From: Deltaproteobacteria bacterium
GTDB taxonomy: Bacteria > Myxococcota_A > Polyangia > Polyangiales > Polyangiaceae
Reading direction: 5' to 3'
Assembly: GCA_016875405.1 (NCBI GenBank)
Contig: VGRJ01000014.1
Location: 1 to 64,000, forward strand
Length of the DNA stretch: 64,000 nucleotides
Made by a program: the position numbers and the translations under genes. Under the pieces are notes generated by a model. The model worked only from the letters and a program-made list of their open reading frames with translations. It was not told the origin of the DNA and did not search any database. The number at the start of each line of letters is the position of its first letter. Position 1 is the first letter of the stretch. Positions 51,112 to 60,986 of this stretch are shown piece by piece.

Positions 51112-51987
51112 TCAGCCCTTGACGGCACCCGCCGTGAGCCCCGCGACGAGGTGCCGCTGCACCCAGTAGAAGATCGCCATCACCGGCGTCGAGACGACGA
51201 GCGCCCCCGCCGCGAACGCGGGCCAGTTCGCGTCGTGCTCGCCGATGTAGCGCTGCAGGACGACCGGCAAGGTGAAGAGCTCTTCCTTTCCGAGGAGCGT
51301 CGCCGCGAGGATGAACTCGTTGTACGCGCTCATGAACGCGAAGAGCGACGTCACCGCGATCGCGGGGCGCGCCGCGGGCAGCACGACGCGCAGGAAAGCC
51401 TCGAAGCGCGTCGCCCCGTCCACCATCGCCGCCTCCTCGAGCTCGAGCGGGATCGCCTCAAAGGCCGCGCGAAGCTGGAAGATCGCGAACGGAACGGACG
51501 TGGTGGCGTAGCAGAGGACGAGCCCCGTCCGCGAGTCGAGCAGCCCGAGGACCTCGAGGAGAACGTAGAGCGGAATGGCGCCCGCGACGGCCGGAAACAT
51601 CTGCGTCGCAAGGAGCGCGTTCGTGCCAGAGCGCTTGCCCACGAACTCGAAGCGCGCGAGGGCGTACGCAGCGGGCACCGCGATGAGGACCCCGACGAGG
51701 GCCGCGGACGACGAGACGACGAGCGAGTTCACGATCTGTCTCCCGAAGAGCCAGACCTCGCGCCCGTCGGAGCTCGTGCGCGAGGCGCCGACGACCTCGA
51801 CGAGGTGCTCGAGCGTCGGCTGCTCGGGCAACGGCAAGAGCCTCGGCTCCGGGGTCTGTTGCCGCGAGAACGCGAGCGAGACCACCCAGAGGACCGGATA
51901 GAGCGCGAACGCCGTCGCAGCGAGCAAGACCGCGTGCACCGCGAGCGACTCTGCAAGAGAAGGAGGCTCACGCGCGGGGTCGCTCAC
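51112..51987 (-). CDS. malG: Maltose/maltodextrin ABC transporter permease (MalG-like)
   Basis: EAA loop LEEAAMVDGATRFEAFLRVVLPAARPAI; GTG start in GTGA overlap with upstream gene. Confidence 0.88.
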   Translation of the reverse strand: MSDPAREPPSLAESLAVHAVLLAATAFALYPVLWVVSLAFSRQQTPEPRLLPLPEQPTLEHLVEVVGASRTSSDGREVWLFGRQIVNSLVVSSSAALVGVLIAVPAAYALARFEFVGKRSGTNALLATQMFPAVAGAIPLYVLLEVLGLLDSRTGLVLCYATTSVPFAIFQLRAAFEAIPLELEEAAMVDGATRFEAFLRVVLPAARPAIAVTSLFAFMSAYNEFILAATLLGKEELFTLPVVLQRYIGEHDANWPAFAAGALVVSTPVMAIFYWVQRHLVAGLTAGAVKG

Positions 51988-54137
51988 GTCGCCGCCCTCC
52001 GACCGAAGCGCGCACCGAGCCGCGTCACTCCGAAGAGCAGCGCGAAGATGAGGACCGAATAGGCAGCGGCGTAGCCGTACTGCGCTTGGCGCGTGAACGC
52101 CCAGCGATAGGCCTCGCTCACGAGGATGTCGGTCTGTCCGTCGGGCTCGCCCCCGGACACGAGGAAGACGACGTTGAACATGTTGAACGTCCAGACGGCG
52201 CCGAGAGCGACCGACGGAATCATCGACGGTCGCACGATCGGAACGACGATGCGCGTGAAGCGCTGCCAACGGGTCGCGCCGTCGACCTCTGCAGCCTCGA
52301 GCACCTCGCGAGGGAGCGACGTCAGAGCGGCGATCGTCACCACCATCATGAAAGGGAACCCCAGCCAGACGTTGGTGGTGACGTTGGCAGCGAACGCCGT
52401 CGCGAAGCGCGCAAACCAATCGATCGGCTCGAGGTCGACGCCGAGGGCGCGGAGCTTCGTAGTGAGCGCCGTGACCGCGCCGAACTGGCGATGAAACATG
52501 CCCCGCCAGGCGAGGGCCGTGACGTAGCTCGGCACTGCCCACGGCACGATGAGGAGGACGCGGTAGGCCGCGCGCATGCGAAGGACGGGGCGGGAGAGGA
52601 GGACGCCGAGCGTCGCGCCAATGGTCACGTGGAGGCCGACGTTCAGCACCGTCCACGCGACCGTGACGGCGAGGACGAGGTAGAACGAGCCGGTCGCGAG
52701 GAGCGGACCGCCGCGCGCCGTGAGGATGTCGATGAAATTGGCGGTGCCCACGTACACGGTCTCGCCCGGGCGCCCGGCGGTGAGTGAGATCGCGGCCCCG
52801 GCGACGAGCGGCGCGAAGACGAGCAGGCCGAGCGCGAGCACGGCGTGGATGAGATAGCGGTACGCAGGGAGCGACGCGACGACCTCGGCCCGAAAGGAGG
52901 CGTCGCGCGAACGCCTGACCAGGGTGAGCGCCCCGGCGAGCAGCGCGAGGCCGATGAGCACGAGCAGCGGGCGACGCGAGGCCTCGGGCGGCGGCGGACG
53001 GCGCACGTCGTCGAAACGTCGCTTCGCTTCCTCGAGCGCAGCGCGCGGCTCCGCGGAGCCGTTCAACACCTTGCGGATCGCCTTCTCCGAAGGCTCCCAC
53101 ACGGCGCGCATCGCGGCGCTCGTCGGCATCGGGTCGGCCTCGCGAGCCGCCTCGGCAAAGCCGCGCACGACCGGATCGTCGGGTAGCTCCACGTCGGTAC
53201 GCGCCGACACGACGTGGGCGATTCGCATCCGCGTCGCGGCCGCCTCACGCGACGCGAGCAGCGCCGCGAGCGCGCGGGCCTCCGGTCGCGAAGCGCCCCG
53301 CGGCGATGCCATCACCGCCTCGACCGTGAGCAGCGGCCGCATGCGACCTCCGGTGACGCGGACGCGAGGCAGCGGCGCGACGGCGTACTGCACCGCCGCG
53401 TCGCCGAGATCTCCCGCGAGCCACGGGCCACTCACGGCGAACGCCGCGCGCCCCGAGCGAAAGAGCTGCGTCACGAGCGCCCCGTCGGCGTTGCCCGGGA
53501 CCTTCCCGGAGCGCTGGAGCTCACGGGCGAGGACGAGCGAACGCTCGGCCCCCTGACCGACGAAGCCGAAGCGCTCGTCGGGCCAGAGGAGCCGCCCCCC
53601 GAACGCGGCGAGGAACGGCGCGTGGTAATAAGCGCTCCGGCTCTCGTAGGCGAGGAGCACCTCACCGCTCGCGAGCGGTCGCACGAGGACGGCCTCGAGA
53701 TCCTCGAGGTCGGTCGGCACCCGTCGCGCGAGCGCGCGGTTCACGTAGAGCGCGACGCACTTCTGAGAGAGCGGCACCGCGAGTTGACGCCCCTCAATCT
53801 CTACCGCCCGGAGCGCGGAGGGCGCATACCCTACGCGCTCGACCTGCAGCTCCGCGACGAGCCCCTGACGCAGGTAGTCCCCGAGGCGCTCGTGCGCGTC
53901 GATGAAGAGGTCCGGACCCTCGCCGTGAGGAATGGCAGCGGCGAGCTTCGTCGCGAACGCGTCGGCCGGCACCGCGAGAAGCTCGACCTCGATCCCGGAG
54001 GTGCGGACGATCTCCTCCAGCGCCCGGGCCTCGGCACCTCTGTAGGCGTGCCAGAGGCGCACGGGCTCCGCGCTCGCCGCGCGGGTCGACGCGAGCGAGG
54101 CGACGAGCACGAGCAGCGCCGCGAGCGCCCTCAACAT
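51984..54137 (-). CDS. Fusion of extracellular solute-binding protein (MalE-like) with ABC permease (MalF-like)
   Basis: Signal peptide, SBP1-type domain (RLWHAYRGAEARALEEIV...GPDLFIDAHERLGDYL), then TMs with EAA loop LEAAEVDGATRWQRFTRIVVPIVRPSM in one uninterrupted frame. Confidence 0.92.
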   Translation of the reverse strand: MLRALAALLVLVASLASTRAASAEPVRLWHAYRGAEARALEEIVRTSGIEVELLAVPADAFATKLAAAIPHGEGPDLFIDAHERLGDYLRQGLVAELQVERVGYAPSALRAVEIEGRQLAVPLSQKCVALYVNRALARRVPTDLEDLEAVLVRPLASGEVLLAYESRSAYYHAPFLAAFGGRLLWPDERFGFVGQGAERSLVLARELQRSGKVPGNADGALVTQLFRSGRAAFAVSGPWLAGDLGDAAVQYAVAPLPRVRVTGGRMRPLLTVEAVMASPRGASRPEARALAALLASREAAATRMRIAHVVSARTDVELPDDPVVRGFAEAAREADPMPTSAAMRAVWEPSEKAIRKVLNGSAEPRAALEEAKRRFDDVRRPPPPEASRRPLLVLIGLALLAGALTLVRRSRDASFRAEVVASLPAYRYLIHAVLALGLLVFAPLVAGAAISLTAGRPGETVYVGTANFIDILTARGGPLLATGSFYLVLAVTVAWTVLNVGLHVTIGATLGVLLSRPVLRMRAAYRVLLIVPWAVPSYVTALAWRGMFHRQFGAVTALTTKLRALGVDLEPIDWFARFATAFAANVTTNVWLGFPFMMVVTIAALTSLPREVLEAAEVDGATRWQRFTRIVVPIVRPSMIPSVALGAVWTFNMFNVVFLVSGGEPDGQTDILVSEAYRWAFTRQAQYGYAAAYSVLIFALLFGVTRLGARFGRRAAT

Positions 54138-55219
54138 CGCAGCGCGAGCCCCGTCTCGGCATCGAAGAGGTGCACGCGCGAGGGCTCCACCGCGAGGCGG
54201 CGAGCCTCGCCGACGCGGACGTCCACGGTGGGCTCGAGGCGAACGACGAACGGCGCCCCGCCGATCGACGCATGCGCGTAAGTCTCGCCGCCGAGCTTCT
54301 CCGCGAACTCGAAGCGCAGCTCGACCGTGGCCTGACCGCTCGCCTCGTCGACGAGCGCAACGTCGTGCGGACGCACGCCGACGATGACGCGACGACCGGA
54401 GACGAGCCCATCGAACTCGGCCGCGCCCAACGTGAAGCGCGCGCCGGCCGAGTCTGCGATCCAGGCGGCGCCGTCCCGAACGAGCGTCGCCTCGAGGAAA
54501 TTCATGGGCGGGCTGCCGAGGAAGCCCGCGACGAAACGGCTCCTCGGCCGGTCGTAGATCTCGAGCGGCGCGCCCGACTGCTCGACCTTCCCGCGGTGCA
54601 AGACGAACATCACATCGGCGAGCGTCATCGCTTCGACCTGATCGTGCGTGACGTAAATGCTGGTGGTGCCGAGCGCCTCATGCAGGCGACGGATCTCGAC
54701 GCGCACCTGACCGCGCAGCGCCGCATCGAGGTTCGAGAGCGGCTCGTCGAATAGGAAGAGGCCCGGTCGCCGCACGATCGCGCGCCCCATCGCGACGCGC
54801 TGTCGCTGCCCGCCCGAGAGCGCCTTCGGCATTCGGTCGAGGAGGGCGTCGAGCCCGAGCATGCGGCTCGCCTCGGCCACCCGTGACGCGATCTCGGCGG
54901 GCGGCACCTTCCTCAGCGTGAGGCCGAAGGCGAGGTTGTCGCGGACGGTGAGGTGCGGATAGAGCGCGTACGACTGAAACACCATCGCGATGTCGCGCTC
55001 GCGCGGCTCGAGTCGAGTCACGTCGCGCTCGCCGAACCGGATGGTCCCCGAGCTCGGCCGCTCGAGCCCGGCGAGCACACGCAGGAGCGTCGACTTGCCG
55101 CAACCGCTCGGACCGACGAGCACCGCGAAGGCCCCCTCGGGGATCGCGAGGGCGATCTCGTCTAAGATCGTGTTCGACCCGAAGCGCTTCGTGAGACGCT
55201 CGACCGCGACCGAGGCCAT
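54131..55219 (-). CDS. malK: Maltose/maltodextrin ABC transporter ATP-binding protein (MalK/UgpC-like)
   Basis: GPSGCGKSTLLR, LSGGQRQRVAMGRAIVR, LFDEPLSNLDAALR, C-terminal TOBE-like regulatory region. Confidence 0.92.
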   Translation of the reverse strand: MASVAVERLTKRFGSNTILDEIALAIPEGAFAVLVGPSGCGKSTLLRVLAGLERPSSGTIRFGERDVTRLEPRERDIAMVFQSYALYPHLTVRDNLAFGLTLRKVPPAEIASRVAEASRMLGLDALLDRMPKALSGGQRQRVAMGRAIVRRPGLFLFDEPLSNLDAALRGQVRVEIRRLHEALGTTSIYVTHDQVEAMTLADVMFVLHRGKVEQSGAPLEIYDRPRSRFVAGFLGSPPMNFLEATLVRDGAAWIADSAGARFTLGAAEFDGLVSGRRVIVGVRPHDVALVDEASGQATVELRFEFAEKLGGETYAHASIGGAPFVVRLEPTVDVRVGEARRLAVEPSRVHLFDAETGLALRC

Positions 55220-55234
55220 CTTCGCTCGCCTCCC

Positions 55235-57082
55235 TCAGAGCTCCGACTGGGGGACGAGCAGCGCGCCCGTCCTTGGAGGGAGCTCGATGAGCAGCGTGCC
55301 CTGCCCGCTCACGGTGTACTTGGTGCCGGGTGGCGAGCTCGGGCTGCCGAGGACGTCGACGAGCACCGTGCCAGGGTTGACCCCGACCTTCATCGGCGCG
55401 CCGCCGAAGACGGGGGCCGACACGTGCTCCCGGTTCGTGTTCATGACGACGAGCGCATAGGCGTCTCCCGCGTCGCCGCCCGAGCGCTCGAAGGCGAAGA
55501 TGCCCGCATCTTGCTCCGCGCCCGTCCGCGCCGAAGCCCACACCACGCGGGCGTCTCCGCGCCGCAGCGCGACGTACTTCGCCCTCAAGCGGGCAAGCGC
55601 CTGCGTGTAGCGGAACGTGTCCCCGGTCGTCGCGTAGCCGGTGAGCCACATGTCCTCGCGGTTCGCCGGGTCGTTGCCGCCACGGAGGTCCTGCTCCGTG
55701 CCGTAGTAGATGCAGGGCAGCCCGTCCTGGCTCATGACGAAGAGGAGCGCGAGCCGGAGCCCGGCGGCGTCGCCTTCGAAGAGGAAGCGCGGGACGTCGT
55801 GGTTGTCGATGAAGTTCACCAGCGTCTTCACCGGCGGGAGGCCGGTGCCGAGCTCGTTGGCGGACGTGCCGTAGTGCTTCGTCCGGTCGGACCAAAGTCG
55901 CTCGATGCGATCGGTCGAGAGGCTGTCTCGGAAGACGTCGCGGATGACTTGGTAATACTGGGGGAAGTGGAACACCCCGTCGAGCTGGTCACCGGTGATG
56001 CCGAGCCCATCCTCGACACACTCGTTCTCACGCGCGAGCGTCTCGGCGCTCGGGAGCTCGCTCTTTGTGTACGCGCCGACGAGCTCCTCGCGACCGTCGA
56101 ACGCCTCGCCGAACATGAAGAAGTTCGTCTTGCCTTGGCGAGCGAGACGCTGCCTGACCTTCTGCGCGAAGTAGCGCCAGAACTCGCGGTCGACGTGCTT
56201 GATGGTGTCGATGCGGAACCCATCGACGTCGGTGAGCTCGACCCAGCGAGCATATACGTCGACCATCGCCTGCTTCACCTCGCAGCGCGTCGTGTCGAGG
56301 TCCTTCAGACCACCCGGAAAGTCGCCGTGGAGGAGCTGGTCCGGGTCCTCGAAACTCACGGTCCGACCGCGACGGTTGTACATCTCCGGGCGCTGCAAGA
56401 CGACCGGGACGGGGGGCATGTGGTTCGACGCCGGGTCGTGGTTGAAGATCACCGGTGCGGGACCGGCCTCACCGAGCGACGTCTCGGCCTGGATGCCACG
56501 CGGATCGAAGTCGGGGTCGTACTCGTTGATGTGCGTGACCTCGGACTGCTCACCGCTTCCGCGCACCGACTCGTCAGGGTTGCCGTTCAGGTTGATGTCG
56601 TAGAAGAAGAGCTGCCCGACGTGGTTCGTCACGACGTCGAGGATCACCGCGATGCCGCGATCATGAGCGCTTCGCACGAGCGAGCGGAGCGCCATGAGGT
56701 CGCCGTAGTGGATGTTGGTCGTAGTGAAATCCTGGGGCCAGTAGCCGTGGTAGCCGTCGACGCTCGCGTCGGTCTCGACGTTGCGATAGACTGGCGAGAT
56801 CCACAGCGCGCCGACGCCGAGCTCGGACAGGTAGTCGAGCTTGCCCTCGAGGCCGGCCCAGTCGCCGCCGTGCCAGCGCGCCTGCGACGACATGTCGACG
56901 TTGAAGTTGTTGCCGGCGTCCCCGTCGGCGAAGCGATCGACGAGCACCTGATAGATGACGCGATCGCGCCAGTCCGCGACGTTCGTCTCGAGTCGGACCG
57001 GCGCGTCGAGCCCGTCGAACGACATGCAGCCGGTCGTCATCGCGAGGAGCGCCGCTCCGAGAAAACCTATCGCGCGTGTCAT
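55235..57082 (-). CDS. Alpha-amylase family (GH13) lipoprotein
   Basis: Lipobox MTTGCMSF; VIYQVLVDRFADGD, VILDVVTNHVGQ, DVDGFRIDTIKHV, FMFGEAFDG, FIDNHDVPRFL. Confidence 0.93.
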   Translation of the reverse strand: MTRAIGFLGAALLAMTTGCMSFDGLDAPVRLETNVADWRDRVIYQVLVDRFADGDAGNNFNVDMSSQARWHGGDWAGLEGKLDYLSELGVGALWISPVYRNVETDASVDGYHGYWPQDFTTTNIHYGDLMALRSLVRSAHDRGIAVILDVVTNHVGQLFFYDINLNGNPDESVRGSGEQSEVTHINEYDPDFDPRGIQAETSLGEAGPAPVIFNHDPASNHMPPVPVVLQRPEMYNRRGRTVSFEDPDQLLHGDFPGGLKDLDTTRCEVKQAMVDVYARWVELTDVDGFRIDTIKHVDREFWRYFAQKVRQRLARQGKTNFFMFGEAFDGREELVGAYTKSELPSAETLARENECVEDGLGITGDQLDGVFHFPQYYQVIRDVFRDSLSTDRIERLWSDRTKHYGTSANELGTGLPPVKTLVNFIDNHDVPRFLFEGDAAGLRLALLFVMSQDGLPCIYYGTEQDLRGGNDPANREDMWLTGYATTGDTFRYTQALARLRAKYVALRRGDARVVWASARTGAEQDAGIFAFERSGGDAGDAYALVVMNTNREHVSAPVFGGAPMKVGVNPGTVLVDVLGSPSSPPGTKYTVSGQGTLLIELPPRTGALLVPQSEL

Positions 57083-58794
57083 TGCAGCGTGCCTCCGTAG
57101 CTCGAAGAGCCGAACCACCACTCAGCGCCAACTCCGAAGAAATGCTCTACCGCGCGCGTCCTGAATGGATCGTCGACGGGATAGAGGGCGCGCGCCCCCG
57201 CGTCGCGGAAGCCCGCAGAGTAGATGAGCCACATCATCGGTCGGCTGAACGAGCCGCGGCCCGCGGGCGAGATGAACGGCATCACCGCGAAGCGCGGCAT
57301 CGTCGCGACGATCGGGGCCGGCGAGCCGCCCTCCTCCGGGACGACGAGCGTACCGCGCTGCTGGAGCTGATAGCCGCCCTCGACGCCGATGCCCAACCAG
57401 TCACGAAACCACACCTGCGGCCGGACGATGACGCTGCCCTCGTCGACGTCGCTCGCGTCGAGCGCGCGGCTCGCATTGCGGAAGGACCGGAGGTAGCCGC
57501 CGGCCATCACCGCGAAGCGACCGAGCTCGTAGTTGCCGCCGAAGGCGACCTGTAGCTCGCGCGCGCCGCTCGTCGTGCGATCAACGCCGAGGCTCGAGGG
57601 GGTTGCGAACTCGCCGTAGGCCGCGAGCCCGCCCGCGTACCGAACGAACACGTTGAGGTGGCTGTTGCGTTCGCCCGTCCAGGCGCCGAGCTGGCCACCG
57701 ACCACAAAGCCAGCCTCGGCCGGAACAGCCTCGAAGACTCCGTCACGCGCCGTCTCGCGCTCGCCCGCCGGGAGCCGATGCGCCTCGCCGTACGCGACGA
57801 GCTTCATACCGACCTTCTCGCCGAATCGAATCGGCTGCTCGAGCCGTGCGCTCCCGATCCAGCGCTGTCGATCGAGCAGGTCGATGGTGGCCGCGCCGAA
57901 CTGATTGAGCGGCGACGGGCGCGACGCGCGCTGTTTGTAGAACGGGCTGTCGGGCTGGCCGAAGCCGATGTGGAGCTGGGCGATGGTGTGGGTCGGCGCT
58001 TCGAAGCGGAGCCCGGCGCCCATCGTGTTGAGGTTGTCGAGCGGCCAGAAGTTGAGGAGGTAGATGTCGTCGCCGCGGTACATGCGCGAGCCGGCCCACG
58101 CCGAGAGCCCGCGGTGCCCGAGGTTCATCGCCTCGAGGTAGAGGTTGCGCACCGCTACCTGGGCGTCGAACACGCCGTTGTGGTGAAAGATCGAGTTGCC
58201 AATCGCGAGCGTCGAGACGATGCGCGTGTCGATGCCGGTCGCCTCCCAGTGGTCCTCGCGGCGCAGCTCGAGCTCGACGTAGTTGACCGCGTCGACGCGA
58301 CTGCCGTAGGCCACGATGTCGCTGTCGCGGGCGGGGCGACCAGCCGCATCGCTCGCCGCGAGCACGCGCCCGTACGAGCCGAAGACGAAGGTCCCGCGAT
58401 GGCCGTTCGTGTTGGTCGGGACGACGAGGCCGGCACGCGCGAGCGTAGGAGCAGGCTCGGACGGCGGTGGGCTCACCGGCTCACGCGGCTCGACCTTCGG
58501 CGGGGCATCGGCCATCGGCGTGCGCTTGTCGCTCGGTGCGGTGCTCGAGCGCTCCGCGAGAGGAGGCTCGTCCTCACGTCGCGACGCGTCCTCGCGCGAG
58601 GCGCGCTGGGTCGCCGCCTTTGGCTCGGCGCTCTCGTCGCCGTGCTCGCGACGGGTCGTCCGCTCCGCCGTCGTGGGCTCCTCGGTCGCGTCGCGTCGAG
58701 GTCGACGAGGCGCGGGCGTCACGTCATCGGAGCGCGCCGACGACGCGGCGAAGGTCGCGGTGAGGAAGACAGTCGAGGTGAGGAGGAAACGCAC
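57079..58794 (-). CDS. lamB: LamB-type maltoporin
   Basis: Signal peptide VRFLLTSTVFLTATFAASSARS; FVFGSYGRVLAASD, WAGSRMYRGDDIYLLNFWPLDNLN, VRPQVWFRDWLGIGVEGGYQ, GSFSRPMMWLIY, C-terminal GVGAEWWFGSSSYGG. Confidence 0.75.
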   Translation of the reverse strand: MRFLLTSTVFLTATFAASSARSDDVTPAPRRPRRDATEEPTTAERTTRREHGDESAEPKAATQRASREDASRREDEPPLAERSSTAPSDKRTPMADAPPKVEPREPVSPPPSEPAPTLARAGLVVPTNTNGHRGTFVFGSYGRVLAASDAAGRPARDSDIVAYGSRVDAVNYVELELRREDHWEATGIDTRIVSTLAIGNSIFHHNGVFDAQVAVRNLYLEAMNLGHRGLSAWAGSRMYRGDDIYLLNFWPLDNLNTMGAGLRFEAPTHTIAQLHIGFGQPDSPFYKQRASRPSPLNQFGAATIDLLDRQRWIGSARLEQPIRFGEKVGMKLVAYGEAHRLPAGERETARDGVFEAVPAEAGFVVGGQLGAWTGERNSHLNVFVRYAGGLAAYGEFATPSSLGVDRTTSGARELQVAFGGNYELGRFAVMAGGYLRSFRNASRALDASDVDEGSVIVRPQVWFRDWLGIGVEGGYQLQQRGTLVVPEEGGSPAPIVATMPRFAVMPFISPAGRGSFSRPMMWLIYSAGFRDAGARALYPVDDPFRTRAVEHFFGVGAEWWFGSSSYGGTLQ

Positions 58795-58843
58795 GGTTGG
58801 GTCTCGGGGAAGGTACACCAAAACGCGCCCGGGAACCTGCAGC

Positions 58844-59763
58844 ATGACGACATCGCGCCTCGTCTTCACGATCCATTATCACCGGCCCTTTGGGAACCTG
58901 GATGAGGTGTTCGAAGCGGCCGTCGAATACTGCTACCGGCCGACGGTCGCGCTGCTCGCAGACGACCCCGACATCCTTACCGCGCTCCACGTCTCGGGTG
59001 CCGCTGCTCGACTGGCTCGAGACGCGCCCCGCCGACGTCCTCGAGGAGCTCGAGAAGCTCGTCGCGCGCGGGCAGGTCGAGCTCCTCGGCGGGGCCGAGC
59101 AGGAGCCGGTGCTCGCCGTGCTCCCGGAGCGAGATGGACGTGCCCAGCCGACCTTGCACGCCGCTCGATGCGAGGCCCTCTTCGGCGCGCAGCCCACGAG
59201 GATGTGGCTCGCGGAGCGCGTGGGGGAGCCTGCGCTCGCCCGCACGATTGGCGAGGCCGGGACTGCGCGCGACGTCCTCGAGGTGGACCATGCGCGTCGC
59301 TGGGCTCGGCTCGTATTCGAGGGCTCGGGCCTCAGGCTCGACAAACGCCGGTCGCTCGACGGCTCGCTCGAGTGCGCGTACCGCCTGGAGTCGCGCGACG
59401 GGACGAGAGCGCTGCGGCTCGCGAGCTCGATCGACCTGACGCTCCTCGCGCCGGACGAGCTCGGCGGCCGTCTCATCGAGGTCACGTGCGAGGCGGGGCC
59501 TGGGCCGCTCGCGCCGGGCGCGCGCGCCACGCCTCGAGGGGGTGACGTCCGTCCGCGTCGCGTGCGAGGCTCTCGGCATCGACGTGACCCTCCGCCCCTC
59601 TCCCCCGTGCGAACTCTGGCGCCTCCCGATCGAGACGGTGACGCGAAGCGAGCGAGGCTTCGAGGCCATTCACCGGGGGACGTCGCTCGTGTTCGTGTGG
59701 GACGCGGCGCTCGAGCCGGCGCGACCGCTCGAGGTGACGCTCGCGTTGACGGTGTCCTCATGA
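58844..59763 (+). pseudogene. Frameshifted, internally deleted GH57 alpha-amylase/4-alpha-glucanotransferase remnant
   Basis: Frame 2: MTTSRLVFTIHYHRPFGNLDEVFEAAVEYCYRPTVALLADDPDILTALHVSG; frame 3: PLLDWLETRPADVLEELEKLVARGQVELLGGAEQEPVLAVLPERDGRAQ...MWLAERVGEPALARTIGEAG; frame 1: VACEALGIDVTLRPSPPCELWRLPIETVTRSERGFEAIHRGTSLVFVW (DUF1926-like end). Confidence 0.78.
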
Positions 59764-60383
59764 GACGGTCGCTGCTCTTCGCGCCTGGCGCAGGTGCCCC
59801 CTCGACCTCCGAGTGGATGCGCGCGTGGGCGGCTCGACTCGGCGCGCTCGGGGACGTGCGCACGCTCGACTACCCGTACATGCACGCTGGTCGACGTCGG
59901 CCCGATCGCCTCCCGGTCCTCGTCGCTGCGCACCGCGACGCAGCCGACGCGTCAGCCTCGTGCGATGGGCCGCTCGTGTTCGTCGGCAAATCGATGGGCG
60001 GTCGAGTGGGCTGCCATGTCGCCCTTGAGCGTGCCCCGAGCGCGCTCGTGTGCTTTGGCTATCCGCTGCGCTCGCCGGCCGGGAAGCTCCGAGACGAGGT
60101 GTTGCTCGGGCTCGCCACTCCGATCCTCTTCGTGCAAGGAACGCGCGATCCGCTGTGCCCGCTCGACGTGCTCGACCGAGTGCGCGGGCGCATGACCGCG
60201 ACGAGCGAGCTCGTCGTCGTCGACGAGGGTGACCACTCGCTCCTCGTGACGAAGCGCTGGCTCGGTCGGCACGAGAAGACACAAAGCGACATCGACGCCG
60301 CGATCCTCGAGGCCGTCGAGGGCTTCCTCGAGACCTACGCCGCCCCTCACGCGGTCGAACGCGCAATCACCGCCGGAGGGTAA
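59760..60383 (+). CDS. KANL3/Tex30-like alpha/beta hydrolase
   Basis: LLFAPGAGAPSTSEWM...LVFVGKSMGGRVGCHVA...LFVQGTRDPLCP...VVVDEGDHSLLV. Confidence 0.85.
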   Translation: MRRSLLFAPGAGAPSTSEWMRAWAARLGALGDVRTLDYPYMHAGRRRPDRLPVLVAAHRDAADASASCDGPLVFVGKSMGGRVGCHVALERAPSALVCFGYPLRSPAGKLRDEVLLGLATPILFVQGTRDPLCPLDVLDRVRGRMTATSELVVVDEGDHSLLVTKRWLGRHEKTQSDIDAAILEAVEGFLETYAAPHAVERAITAGG

Positions 60384-60978
60384 AGGCGACGGTGTCGTGA
60401 ACCGCCGACCCGAAGGCGTTCGTCGCGAACACCTCGAGCTCCGCGCCGTCGACGAGGTTCCACGCGAGCGTCTGGTCGAACGCCTGAGTCGAGCACCCTT
60501 CGATGGCGAAAAAGATCGCGTCGTCAAACGTGGCCGTCACGGCCCCCGCGCGCGAGACGACGAGCCTGAGGCCTGGGTAACTGCTGACGTAGTGAGGCGC
60601 AACGTTCGCGAGGACGAGGCGAAGCGAGACGTCGACGCTCGTCGCCCCGACGACCATGACGCCGCCAACCCGCAGACCATCGGGAGCGCCGTCCTGAATT
60701 GCGGGGTCCGCCACGCACGCCTCGAGCGCGTCGGTCGTCTCGGCGAGGCGTGCGACCGCCTCGGGCTCGAAGCACAGCGAGCCGTCGCACGTCGGCGAGG
60801 GAGCCGCCGGCTCTGCTTCGACGACGACCGTCGCGCCGCACCCACCAGCGACGAGGAGCGCCGAGGCCCCGAACCCCGACCATGCGCGCGTCGACCACAC
60901 CCGGCCACGATGCCGAGCCGAGCGCCGCGAAGCAAGAGCGCCCCCGCGAAGTTGCCAGCATGCACGGCGCGGGTACAC
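60367..60978 (-). CDS. Hypothetical lipoprotein (true start probably downstream of ORF start)
   Basis: Lipobox LLVAGGCGATVVVEAEP; coherent frame. Confidence 0.6.
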   Translation of the reverse strand: MYPRRACWQLRGGALASRRSARHRGRVWSTRAWSGFGASALLVAGGCGATVVVEAEPAAPSPTCDGSLCFEPEAVARLAETTDALEACVADPAIQDGAPDGLRVGGVMVVGATSVDVSLRLVLANVAPHYVSSYPGLRLVVSRAGAVTATFDDAIFFAIEGCSTQAFDQTLAWNLVDGAELEVFATNAFGSAVHDTVAFTLRR

Positions 60979-60986
60979 CTTGAGAG

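Noticed and set aside
55424-57100. 558-aa + strand ORF
   Set aside because: Shadow frame of the alpha-amylase gene.
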